Origin: an uncultured Ruminococcus sp.
GTDB lineage: Bacteria; Bacillota; Clostridia; Oscillospirales; Ruminococcaceae
Assembly (NCBI GenBank): GCA_947177715.1
Contig: CAMWVM010000113.1
Span: forward strand, 1 to 5,769
Reading direction: 5' to 3'
DNA length: 5,769 bases
How positions within the stretch are numbered: position 1 is the first letter of the stretch; every line of letters starts with the position of its first letter. Positions 1 to 5,656 of the stretch are shown one piece after another. Position numbers and translations under genes: made by a program. The notes under the pieces were generated by a model. That model saw only the letters and a program-made list of their open reading frames with translations. It searched no databases and had not been told where the DNA came from.

Positions 1-1523
1 TTTTCAGTTTCTTCATCGGCAAATCCCACTCCGAGAATAGTATTTTCATCAATGGGGTGGAGCATACTTGAAAAGCCAGTTATTTTAACTTCACCCTTGA
101 TTTCAGGTGATTTGGGGTCGGACAGGTCTATTACAAACAGCGGATCGGTTTGCTCAAATGTAATTACATATGCGGTATCTCCAATATATCTTACAGCTTG
201 TATAGATTCACCTTTTGCAAAGTCATCCACTTTTCCGATTTCCTTTAAGTTTTTATCAAGAACAACAAGTTGGTTATATTCTTCTGAGGTTTCATAGGTA
301 GTGGCAATTCGTAAATTTCCGTCCTGTTCATCAAATGAATACTGATTATTGACAATGCCCTTGACTTTTCCATCGGTAACGAAATTAATTGCTCCGTTAT
401 CGAGGCTGAATTTTAAAATGTTTGTTTCGCCGTTTCTGGTTGAATAATCAGAATTGTAGACATAGAGATTATTCTGACTGCAATATATATTATTACCTGC
501 ACCTAAGATTGCTTTTGTATCTGTGAAGTTGTCGCATGTGTCAAGATTAATCGAACCTGCGATCACATAGCTTGGCTGCTGTGGATTTTCTATGCAATAT
601 ATATCTTCTAAGCTGAGGGCTTCTGAATTCCCGTCAATGCCTTTGCATGGGGCATAGCTTTCGAGTTTATTCTGCATATATACATATTTGTTTGTAATTA
701 GATAGAATTGATTTTCTATAATCCTTGAAGAAATATAGTCGCCGTCCTGCGTGAAGCTTTGAATTTCTTTTATATCTGTCTTATCAGATATGTCATATAT
801 CACAGTAATATTTTTATGAATATAATAGCAGTCAATATAACAATCAGCATTAACAATAAGTTTATCGTTATAAAGATACATATCATATGCATTATATACA
901 CCATTTTTAATAATATGTGTTGTTGAAACTAGATCGGCTTTTTCTTCATTTGCTTCATAGATTTTAATATTGGCAGAGGACTGATCAAGAATATAAATAT
1001 ATTTTCCGTCATTTTTAATTATATCGCCCTCATCAACGCCATTCACTTGGGTGTAGGTTTTTTCCGATGATAGCTCCTCAATTATAGGTATTTCGTCTGA
1101 TTCATGCAAAACAGTAGGAGGTGATATTTCATCTTTAGGTGCTCCTGCGAGATATGATACACCTTCTTCAGTAAAGTCATAAAAAGGTTCACATTCTTCC
1201 GTAATTTTATTAATCGTTTCTTTCAATTCATCATAATTGGAGAATTCAGTAACTGAAGACAAAGCTGATAGATTAGATTTGTCAGTAAAATATTTATTTA
1301 TAGATAAGGCTGAAATAATTACTGCCATACAAGCGGCTATGCTAACCACAGCTTTCCAAGAAAATCTCTTTGAATAGGTAATTGTTTTTTCGGGCGGCTG
1401 GTCCAAAGATTTTTCATTTAACAAATTCATAATATTGTCCTTGCTCAGGGAATCGGGAGCTAAAATATTCTCTTGTTCTATTTTTTCTTTTAAGAATTTC
1501 AGATTTTTATTTTTTGCTGTCAT
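1..1523 (-). CDS. Membrane-anchored beta-propeller protein, putative anti-sigma factor (partial, C-terminus beyond left edge)
   Basis: The frame stays open for 507 codons from ATG 1523 to the window edge, so the C-terminus is missing. Residues 1-56 are charged and hydrophilic, about 57-76 form one hydrophobic segment (SWKAVVSIAACMAVIISALS), and the rest is predicted to lie outside the cytoplasm. An acidic linker leads to the signature TQVNGVDEGDIIKNDGKYIY (158-177), and a later block (442-500) holds DPLFVIDLSDP and GFSSMLHPIDENTILGVG. Both are typical of the secreted/membrane 'beta-propeller domain' family (Pfam Beta_propel, PF09826), identified here by recall. The start follows a GGAG ribosome site that overlaps the end of the sigma-factor gene, 6 bases upstream, so the two genes are almost certainly one operon with coupled translation. 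Anti-sigma function is inferred from the coupling and single-pass topology. The N-terminus has no zinc-finger HxxxCxxC motif. The ligand is unknown. Confidence 0.9.
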   Translation of the reverse strand, partial: MTAKNKNLKFLKEKIEQENILAPDSLSKDNIMNLLNEKSLDQPPEKTITYSKRFSWKAVVSIAACMAVIISALSINKYFTDKSNLSALSSVTEFSNYDELKETINKITEECEPFYDFTEEGVSYLAGAPKDEISPPTVLHESDEIPIIEELSSEKTYTQVNGVDEGDIIKNDGKYIYILDQSSANIKIYEANEEKADLVSTTHIIKNGVYNAYDMYLYNDKLIVNADCYIDCYYIHKNITVIYDISDKTDIKEIQSFTQDGDYISSRIIENQFYLITNKYVYMQNKLESYAPCKGIDGNSEALSLEDIYCIENPQQPSYVIAGSINLDTCDNFTDTKAILGAGNNIYCSQNNLYVYNSDYSTRNGETNILKFSLDNGAINFVTDGKVKGIVNNQYSFDEQDGNLRIATTYETSEEYNQLVVLDKNLKEIGKVDDFAKGESIQAVRYIGDTAYVITFEQTDPLFVIDLSDPKSPEIKGEVKITGFSSMLHPIDENTILGVGFADEETE

Positions 1524-1529
1524 AATAAC

Positions 1530-2039
1530 TCACTCCAAAAAAGTTCTCATTTTAGTCAGACTTCGTGAAAGCTTGGAACGAACACTTCCTGATGTCATAT
1601 TCATTATTTGTGCAATATCTTTGCTTTTCAGACCGCCGAACACGGACAGAATAACGATATTTTTCTCGTCTTCGTTCAAATATTCCAATGCGTGCATAAC
1701 TTCCGTTTTGATCTCCATTTTTGCATTATCATGATATGAATTGGCTATATCGCTGAAATTTACCGATTGCCTGTTTTGCACCTGGTTGTTTATATATTTA
1801 TTGCAGGAGCAATACAAAATTCTGAATATCCATGATGAAAACGCTTCAGCTTTTTTCAAAGAAGATATTTGCTCAAAAGATGAAACAATACAGTCCGATA
1901 CTGCGTCCTTTGCGTCGTTTTCGTTTGTCAGGCGATAATATGCATATCGATATAGCTTATCCTTATAAATAGTATAAAGCTCGCAGAAAGCATTTTTATC
2001 ACCTGTTTTAGCTTTTAACACAAGTTGTCTTTCACTCAA
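1530..2039 (-). CDS. ECF-type RNA polymerase sigma factor (sigma-70 family)
   Basis: A small sigma factor of 169 residues from TTG 2039, or 178 from ATG 2066. Numbering here uses the longer form. Region 2 spans about residues 14-92, with the core-binding helix around DAKDAVSDCIVSSFEQI (51-67) and the FSSWIFRIL segment (76-84) that matches the usual F-x-x-W-hydrophobic pattern. A short linker is followed by region 4 (125-175): ALEYLNEDEKNIVILSVFGG, then a helix-turn-helix SKDIAQIMNMTSGSVRSKLSR that reads the -35 element. It has no regions 1.1 or 3, as expected for ECF factors. I prefer TTG 2039 because AGAGGTG sits 6 bases before it, the product then begins MSERQLVLKAKTGDKNAF as relatives do, and the ATG at 2066 has no ribosome site and coincides with the predicted transcription start. 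The next gene, coupled behind it, is a membrane beta-propeller protein that may hold it inactive. Target genes are unknown. Confidence 0.92.
   Translation of the reverse strand: MSERQLVLKAKTGDKNAFCELYTIYKDKLYRYAYYRLTNENDAKDAVSDCIVSSFEQISSLKKAEAFSSWIFRILYCSCNKYINNQVQNRQSVNFSDIANSYHDNAKMEIKTEVMHALEYLNEDEKNIVILSVFGGLKSKDIAQIMNMTSGSVRSKLSRSLTKMRTFLE
1533..1536 (-). promoter_or_regulatory. Ribosome binding site of the beta-propeller gene
   Basis: On the minus strand GGAG is followed 9 bases later by the ATG at 1523. It directly abuts the TGA stop of the sigma-factor gene (1532-1530), so it lies inside the last sense codons of the upstream gene. This layout favours translational coupling and a fixed ratio of the two products. 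Confidence 0.75.
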
Positions 2040-2045
2040 TCTGAT

Positions 2046-2052
2046 CACCTCT
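2046..2052 (-). promoter_or_regulatory. Ribosome binding site that decides the sigma-factor start (TTG)
   Basis: AGAGGTG on the minus strand is a good match to the Shine-Dalgarno complement and lies 6 bases before TTG 2039. It is inside the reading frame if translation began at ATG 2066, which argues for the TTG start. Confidence 0.65.
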
Positions 2053-2072
2053 TTTGACGCCGTCATAATATA

Positions 2073-2101
2073 AGTATATAATAATTGTCAAAGTGTTGCA
2101 A
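2073..2101 (-). promoter_or_regulatory. Promoter of the sigma factor / beta-propeller operon
   Basis: On the minus strand TTGCAA (2096-2101) is followed after 17 bases by TATACT (2073-2078, five of six matches to TATAAT), which puts the transcription start near 2066. A perfect TTGACA also lies at 2086-2091, but only weak -10 candidates sit at usable distance (TATTAT at 15 bases, TTATGA at 17). The -35 region reads GTTGCAACA, which also resembles the 'AAC' -35 motif of many ECF promoters, so autoregulation by the encoded sigma factor is possible but unproven. The promoter lies directly behind the terminator of the S1-domain gene. Confidence 0.55.
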
Positions 2102-2106
2102 CAAAA

Positions 2107-2143
2107 AATACAAAAATATAAGAGCGACTTTTCAGTCGCTCTT
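2107..2143 (-). terminator. Intrinsic terminator of the S1-domain gene
   Basis: A perfect 10-bp stem, AAGAGCGACT and AGTCGCTCTT on the minus strand (2120-2143), closes a stable GAAA tetraloop. A T-rich tail (TATATTTTTGTATTTT) follows toward lower coordinates. It begins about 10 bases after the S1 gene's stop codon and ends just before the sigma operon promoter, separating the two transcription units. The plus-strand side also has a run of T, so it could work in both directions. Confidence 0.85.
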
Positions 2144-2152
2144 TTTTATTGA

Positions 2153-3073
2153 TTAAAAATCAGAAACTATGATTTTATCTGACTGGTCTGTAGAATAAAC
2201 CCAATGGCTGATGGTTCCGCTGTTAATAAAATATTTCATTTTAGACGGGAAGTTAGTATTATCAAATACATCAACTATTATAAGCTTTACTTTCATTTTT
2301 TCGGGGATTATTGCTTTTATGTATACGCTTGCAGCTTGGCCCGGACGTACATTTTCTCTTGACTCTGCCAGACCTGCCAGATTTGGTGCAAGTTCAATGA
2401 AAATACCATAGCTTTCTACTGAGCGCACAATGCCTCCTACTGTTTCACCCATACTGAAATGTTCGGCATTTTGCTCCCATGTACCCAAAAGCTCTTTATG
2501 ACTAAGACATATACGTCCGTTATCCACTGATTTTATTATGACAAAGATATCCTGCCCATTATAGAAACGGTCGTTGGGATGTGAAATTCGTGATACGGAA
2601 ATTGCGTCTATGGGAATAAGCGATGGTATGCCGCAGCCGATGTCTACAAAGCATCCAAAAGGCTCGAGGTGAGTTACTCTGGCAGGGACTACTTCACCTG
2701 GAATAAAGGAAGAAATATAGTTTTCCATGCATTCTTCCTGTGCCATACGTCTTGACAATATATAACAAGGATTACCGTCATCGGAATTTGTAATATCTAT
2801 TATTTTAAAACAGACAGGCTTATTTACCTTTGAAAGCAATGCAATATCACGGGTTGAGCCGTCGGCTATTCCGATTGCGCCTTCGATACGTGGAATAATG
2901 CCTTTGCCGCAGGGTAATTCTACAATGAGATTATGGTCGCTGTCGCACACCACGGCCTGTGCTTCGATAATTGTCCCCCGGGCATAGGCTTCAGCCATAA
3001 GCATTTCGCTTTGTAGTATTTTTTTGTTCTCATTAGTGCAAAACAGCTTTCCCTCAGGCTGGTATTTGGTCAC
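2153..3073 (-). CDS. S1 RNA-binding domain protein (ribosomal protein S1-like)
   Basis: From GTG 3073 the product is 306 residues; the frame stays open upstream to ATG 3160 (335 residues, numbering used here). The N-terminal part (about 55-140) looks like a degenerate S1/OB fold (EAQAVVCDSDHNLIVELPCG...GIIPRIEGA). Two clearer S1 domains follow: 154-224 (GEVVPARVTHLEPFGCFVDIG ... GRICLSHKEL) and 235-298 (MGETVGGIVRSVESYGIFIELAPNLAGL). This layout is familiar from Clostridia/Ruminococcaceae proteins often labelled '30S ribosomal protein S1', shorter than the classical 4-6-domain S1. The likely role is binding RNA, perhaps on the ribosome; this is inferred from the fold. The GTG start is chosen because AAAGGA lies 9 bases before it, relatives begin near this point (TKYQPEGKLF), and the stretch between the two starts holds a hairpin typical of a leader. 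The gene has its own terminator and appears monocistronic within the window. Confidence 0.88.
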   Translation of the reverse strand: MTKYQPEGKLFCTNENKKILQSEMLMAEAYARGTIIEAQAVVCDSDHNLIVELPCGKGIIPRIEGAIGIADGSTRDIALLSKVNKPVCFKIIDITNSDDGNPCYILSRRMAQEECMENYISSFIPGEVVPARVTHLEPFGCFVDIGCGIPSLIPIDAISVSRISHPNDRFYNGQDIFVIIKSVDNGRICLSHKELLGTWEQNAEHFSMGETVGGIVRSVESYGIFIELAPNLAGLAESRENVRPGQAASVYIKAIIPEKMKVKLIIVDVFDNTNFPSKMKYFINSGTISHWVYSTDQSDKIIVSDF

Positions 3074-3082
3074 TGAAATCAT

Positions 3083-3122
3083 TCCTTTCTGGGCGTCGTA
3101 ACTGCAAAAAAACATACGACGC
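3083..3122 (-). promoter_or_regulatory. S1-gene leader: hairpin plus ribosome binding site
   Basis: On the minus strand a perfect 8-bp inverted repeat, GCGTCGTA (3115-3122) and TACGACGC (3093-3100), encloses a 14-base T-rich loop. Five bases later comes AAAGGA (3083-3088), then 9 bases to GTG 3073. There is no T run after the stem, so it is not a terminator. A hairpin next to the ribosome site of an RNA-binding protein suggests translational (auto)regulation or mRNA protection; this is inference. The same bases could encode residues of the longer reading frame from 3160. Confidence 0.5.
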
Positions 3123-3214
3123 TGCTCTTTTTTTATGCTATTTTTTTGTTCAAACCGCATTTTGGCTTGAATTAGTTAAAAAGAACAAAGTTTTATATGC
3201 GGAATAAAAAGTTT

Positions 3215-3242
3215 TGTATATAATCCACTGAATTTATTGCAA
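3215..3242 (-). promoter_or_regulatory. Candidate promoter of the S1-domain gene
   Basis: On the minus strand TTGCAA (3237-3242) is followed after 16 bases by TATACA (3215-3220). It resembles the sigma-operon promoter, which also has TTGCAA and TATATAC. Transcription would begin near 3208 and give a leader of about 135 nt before GTG 3073. The match is moderate and another -10-like TATAAA lies closer to the gene, so the exact site is uncertain. Confidence 0.4.
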
Positions 3243-3326
3243 TTTGTTACCTTTTAGCTTCTATAAATATTATGTTTTGTAATCGTTTTTTAGTACAGTT
3301 GATTTTAAAACCCCCTATTTTTCGAG

Positions 3327-3390
3327 AAAAAATAATAAAAAATTAGAAAAAGCCTTGACATTTTGATATGGGTGTGTTACACTATTGTAG
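3327..3390 (+). promoter_or_regulatory. Promoter of the Fn3/SleB-like hydrolase gene
   Basis: A perfect TTGACA (3355-3360), 17 bases, then TACACT (3378-3383) preceded by TG at the extended -10 position (TGTTACACT). This predicts a vegetative sigma-A promoter with its start near 3390. The 24 bases just upstream (3327-3350) are almost pure A/T with A-tracts and could act as an UP element. The resulting leader is about 170 nt, long for a single gene, leaving room for post-transcriptional control. Confidence 0.75.
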
Positions 3391-3392
3391 TG

Positions 3393-3436
3393 ATTTGTAA
3401 TCAATTTGTAACAAATGCGGTTGTCCGATTACAAAT
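3393..3436 (+). repeat. Inverted repeat ATTTGTAATC / GATTACAAAT just downstream of the promoter
   Basis: Perfect 10-bp arms at 3393-3402 and 3427-3436 are separated by 24 bases, which contain a second small palindrome, ATTTGT-A-ACAAAT (3404-3416). The element begins a few bases after the predicted transcription start. It could be an operator where a bound regulator blocks RNA polymerase, or a 5' leader hairpin. A related TTTGTAATCG lies upstream at 3276-3285. I do not recognise the motif as the site of a known regulator. Confidence 0.6.
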
Positions 3437-3511
3437 TTGAAACATAAAAGCTGAAAATAAGTAATATAATTTAGTGACATCACTGTGGAGAAAAACGGTG
3501 AGGAAATTAAG

Positions 3512-3561
3512 AAAGGGAGTGAAGGGCAGTTCTTATTAATATAAGAATGTGAGCCTAACTA
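3512..3561 (+). promoter_or_regulatory. Hairpin between a Shine-Dalgarno-like stretch and the start codon
   Basis: No proper ribosome site lies within the usual distance of ATG 3562; only GTGAG (3549-3553) is near. The purine-rich AAAGGGAGTG (3512-3521) is about 42 bases away. Between them is a hairpin: outer GGC/GCC (3525-3527 with 3553-3555), an internal loop, and inner TTCTTAT/ATAAGAA (3530-3536 with 3541-3547) around a TAAT loop. If it folds, GGGAG is effectively about 9 bases from the start codon. The pairing is seen directly; its effect on translation is inferred. Confidence 0.5.
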
Positions 3562-5646
3562 ATGAGTACTAATCGAGTCAATCTTTCAAACGCAGTCAGA
3601 TTTATTTTTGTAAATTTACTTTTTCTTTTAATATCTGTGGTAATAATTTCTCAGTGCGTGGGAACAGGTCTTGCAGCAAAAGCTGAAGGACTTTCAGAAG
3701 ATGAAGTTATTACAGAAGCAGAATTAAAAACAGCAGCTCAGTCAGTTGTAAGACTGGAAAATGTCTTGGGATTGAAAGCAAATTCCGCAGATGTGACTTC
3801 TGTTACTTTAAGCTGGAATGAGGTTAACGGTGCTGAGGGTTATAATGTTTATCAATATAACAATACTAAAAAGGCTTGGGTTTGTGTTGGAAAAACTGAA
3901 GCATCAATCAATACATCATATACTGTAAGCAGATTGACAGCCGGAACAAATTATGAGTTTGCTGTCAAAGCTTATGCAATTGCTTCTGACGGCAGAGAGC
4001 TTTTAAGTACGGCTTACACAACAGTTTCAGCAACCACATATCTTTCAAATGTTTCCGGATTTAAGGCAAGCACCGTATCGTCAAGTGAGGTTAAGCTTTC
4101 ATGGAATAAGGTAAGCGGAGCTAAGGGATATATTGTTTATAGATATGACAATGCTAATAAAAAATGGGTCAGAGTGACTAAAACATCAACAAACGTTAAT
4201 ACATATACTGTTAAAAATTTAAAATCTGGTACAAATTATAAATTTGCAGTTAAGGCATACAAAACTTTAAACGGCAAGGAAGTAGTAAGCAAAACTTATC
4301 CAACAGTAACGGAGTATACTAATCCAGCAAACGTAACAGGATTTAAGACTGCCGGTACTACGACTGATGCGATAAAGCTTTCATGGAACAAGGTCAGCGG
4401 TGCACAAGGATATATTGTGTATAAATATGACAGCTCAAAGAAAAAATATATAAGAGTAGTTAAAACTAATGGCACTAATAATACATATACAGTTGGAAAA
4501 CTTAAGGCAGGCACAACTTACAAATTTGCAGTAAAGGCATATGTAACTTCCAACGGCAAGGAAATTACAAGTAAGAGTTATCCTGCAATCAATGCTTCTA
4601 CAAATCTTGCAACAGTATCTGGCTTTAAAGTAAGCTCCGTATCTTCATCTGCAGCTAAGCTTAGCTGGACAAAAGTAAGCGGTGCTAAGGGTTATGTGAT
4701 TTATCAATATGACAACAGTAAAAAAGCTTGGAAGAGAGTTACAAAGACAGCTTCTAATGTGAACACATACACTGTAAGCAATCTTTCAGGCAGTACAACA
4801 TATAAGTTTGCAATTAAAGCATACAAGACTTTAAACGGTAAGGAAGTATTAAGCAAAACTTATCCTACAATCTCAGCCACCACAAAAAAATTAACATTAG
4901 CAAAACCGGTTATGGTTGCTGAAAAGAAATATGAGAGCACAGCTACCCATCCGTATAACAAGCAGACAAACACACTTATTGTAAACTGGAAAAAGGTAAG
5001 CAATGCAAAAACTTATCAGCTTTATATTAAAGGCGGTAAGTACGGAAGCTGGACTGCATATAAGACAGTAAGCGGAACAAGCTGTACAGTTTCAGGTCTT
5101 GAAAGAGCAAAGACTTATAGCTTTAGAGTCAGAGCAGTCAACGGAAAAACAACAAGTGAATTTTCAAGCACACAGAATCTTAAGACTGCAAGAATGAACT
5201 TTGATGCAGCAGGCTGGGAAGCAATGTGCAGAATAGTATATCACGAAGTAGGTCAGATGAATTCTGATTTATGGGATAAACCAATTGTTTATGTTTCCGA
5301 CTGTGTAGTCAACAGATATGTTGCTGCGAAATACGGCGGAAATAACAACTGGAGTGCTGCATATAAGAACTATAGCAATATCCAGAGTATTATCTACAAC
5401 AGCGGTGGATTTATGTCTTCAGCAGGACTGGCAAACGACGGTGCTGTTTACAGCAGAGTACCTGCAAAGGTAAAAACCGCTGTATATGGTGCAGTTTATG
5501 ACATAGCCGCATACAAGAACATTGAGAACGACGGAAGCGTATATTTCTGGTGTAACAGAAGCTATTATCAGTCAGACAGCAGAATAGCTTATACGTTCAA
5601 GATTCCTTGGGGTTATTTCAATATTTGGACAGCCTACTGGGGATAA
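3562..5646 (+). CDS. Secreted fibronectin-III repeat protein with C-terminal SleB-like cell-wall hydrolase domain
   Basis: The product is 694 residues. Residues 1-41 form a signal peptide: basic N-region (R5, R13), hydrophobic core FIFVNLLFLLISVVIIS, and a likely AKA cleavage site near 39-41. After a short acidic linker come five fibronectin type III modules at about 64-159, 160-254, 255-348, 349-441 and 446-544. Each carries the L-S-W-(N/T)-(K/E)-V-x-G-A-x-G-Y strand and T-x-Y-x-F-x-V-K-A-Y strand; the fifth is divergent. The last 150 residues resemble the SleB/Hydrolase_2 family (PF07486, by recall): CRIVYHEVGQ (556-565) with E562 as probable catalytic glutamate, VVNR (582-585), and IQSIIYNSGGF (607-617). 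That family cleaves glycan strands of peptidoglycan. No sortase motif or peptidoglycan-binding domain is visible, so the Fn3 modules probably act as spacer or adhesion stalk. ATG 3562 is the only sensible start because the signal peptide follows at once. The gene appears monocistronic, with its own promoter and terminator. Confidence 0.9.
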   Translation: MSTNRVNLSNAVRFIFVNLLFLLISVVIISQCVGTGLAAKAEGLSEDEVITEAELKTAAQSVVRLENVLGLKANSADVTSVTLSWNEVNGAEGYNVYQYNNTKKAWVCVGKTEASINTSYTVSRLTAGTNYEFAVKAYAIASDGRELLSTAYTTVSATTYLSNVSGFKASTVSSSEVKLSWNKVSGAKGYIVYRYDNANKKWVRVTKTSTNVNTYTVKNLKSGTNYKFAVKAYKTLNGKEVVSKTYPTVTEYTNPANVTGFKTAGTTTDAIKLSWNKVSGAQGYIVYKYDSSKKKYIRVVKTNGTNNTYTVGKLKAGTTYKFAVKAYVTSNGKEITSKSYPAINASTNLATVSGFKVSSVSSSAAKLSWTKVSGAKGYVIYQYDNSKKAWKRVTKTASNVNTYTVSNLSGSTTYKFAIKAYKTLNGKEVLSKTYPTISATTKKLTLAKPVMVAEKKYESTATHPYNKQTNTLIVNWKKVSNAKTYQLYIKGGKYGSWTAYKTVSGTSCTVSGLERAKTYSFRVRAVNGKTTSEFSSTQNLKTARMNFDAAGWEAMCRIVYHEVGQMNSDLWDKPIVYVSDCVVNRYVAAKYGGNNNWSAAYKNYSNIQSIIYNSGGFMSSAGLANDGAVYSRVPAKVKTAVYGAVYDIAAYKNIENDGSVYFWCNRSYYQSDSRIAYTFKIPWGYFNIWTAYWG
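3751..4884 (+). repeat. Four tandem fibronectin-III coding repeats (about 280-288 bp each)
   Basis: Units run roughly 3751-4038, 4039-4323, 4324-4605 and 4606-4884. Units 2, 3 and 4 are closest to each other; 2 and 4 share KTLNGKEV-x-SKTYPT and NVNTYTV, while unit 3 has diverged (YVTSNGKEITSKSYPA). Unit 1 is the most different. This points to internal duplication, with units 2 and 4 either recently copied or homogenised by recombination. Confidence 0.85.
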
Positions 5647-5656
5647 TTTAAAGAAG

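Larger units (their letters stand above)
3161..3561. other. Divergent intergenic regulatory region
   Basis: This stretch lies between the leftward S1 gene and the rightward hydrolase gene. It contains no convincing coding frame and is very AT-rich. It holds a minus-strand promoter candidate (3215-3242), the main plus-strand promoter (3355-3383) with A-tracts upstream, several TTTGTAATC-like repeats (3276-3285, 3394-3402, and inverted at 3426-3435), a perfect TATAAT at 3465-3470 whose nearest -35-like element (TTGAAA, 3437-3442) is 22 bases away and thus badly spaced, and a structured leader (3473-3556). Confidence 0.7.

Noticed and set aside
52..297. Open frame on the plus strand opposite the beta-propeller gene
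   Set aside because: It lies wholly antisense to a well-supported protein family, has no ribosome site and no recognisable motifs.
1435..1938. Two plus-strand open frames opposite the sigma factor and the start of the propeller gene
   Set aside because: They are antisense to clear coding sequence, and their translations are Ser/Phe/Leu-rich as expected from reverse-complement artefacts.
2211..2411. Plus-strand frame opposite the S1-domain gene
   Set aside because: Antisense to conserved S1 domains, with no start signals.
3074..3160. Extension of the S1-domain protein to ATG 3160
   Set aside because: No ribosome site precedes that ATG, and the interval contains a leader-like hairpin and a good ribosome site for GTG 3073. 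Kept only as an alternative.
3310..3326. ACCCCC followed by CGAG, resembling a SigI promoter
   Set aside because: The two elements are only about 7 bases apart, far too close, and the second does not match CGAA. The TTGACA/TACACT promoter explains transcription better.
3547..3552. Upstream ATG in frame with the hydrolase
   Set aside because: It is followed at once by TGA (ATG-TGA), so it cannot be the start; it lies on the 3' side of the leader hairpin.
3390..3561. Known riboswitch (c-di-GMP-I/II or c-di-AMP) in the hydrolase leader
   Set aside because: I could not find the conserved core sequences of these classes as I remember them. A covariance-model search would settle it.
4296..4514. 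Minus-strand frame inside the Fn3 repeats
   Set aside because: Antisense to the strongly supported Fn3 coding repeats; its hydrophobic look comes from complementing Lys/Asn codons.
3751..4884. Tandem repeats considered as a CRISPR or mobile-element array
   Set aside because: The period of about 280 bp, the maintained reading frame and the protein-level pattern show that these are Fn3 domain repeats.
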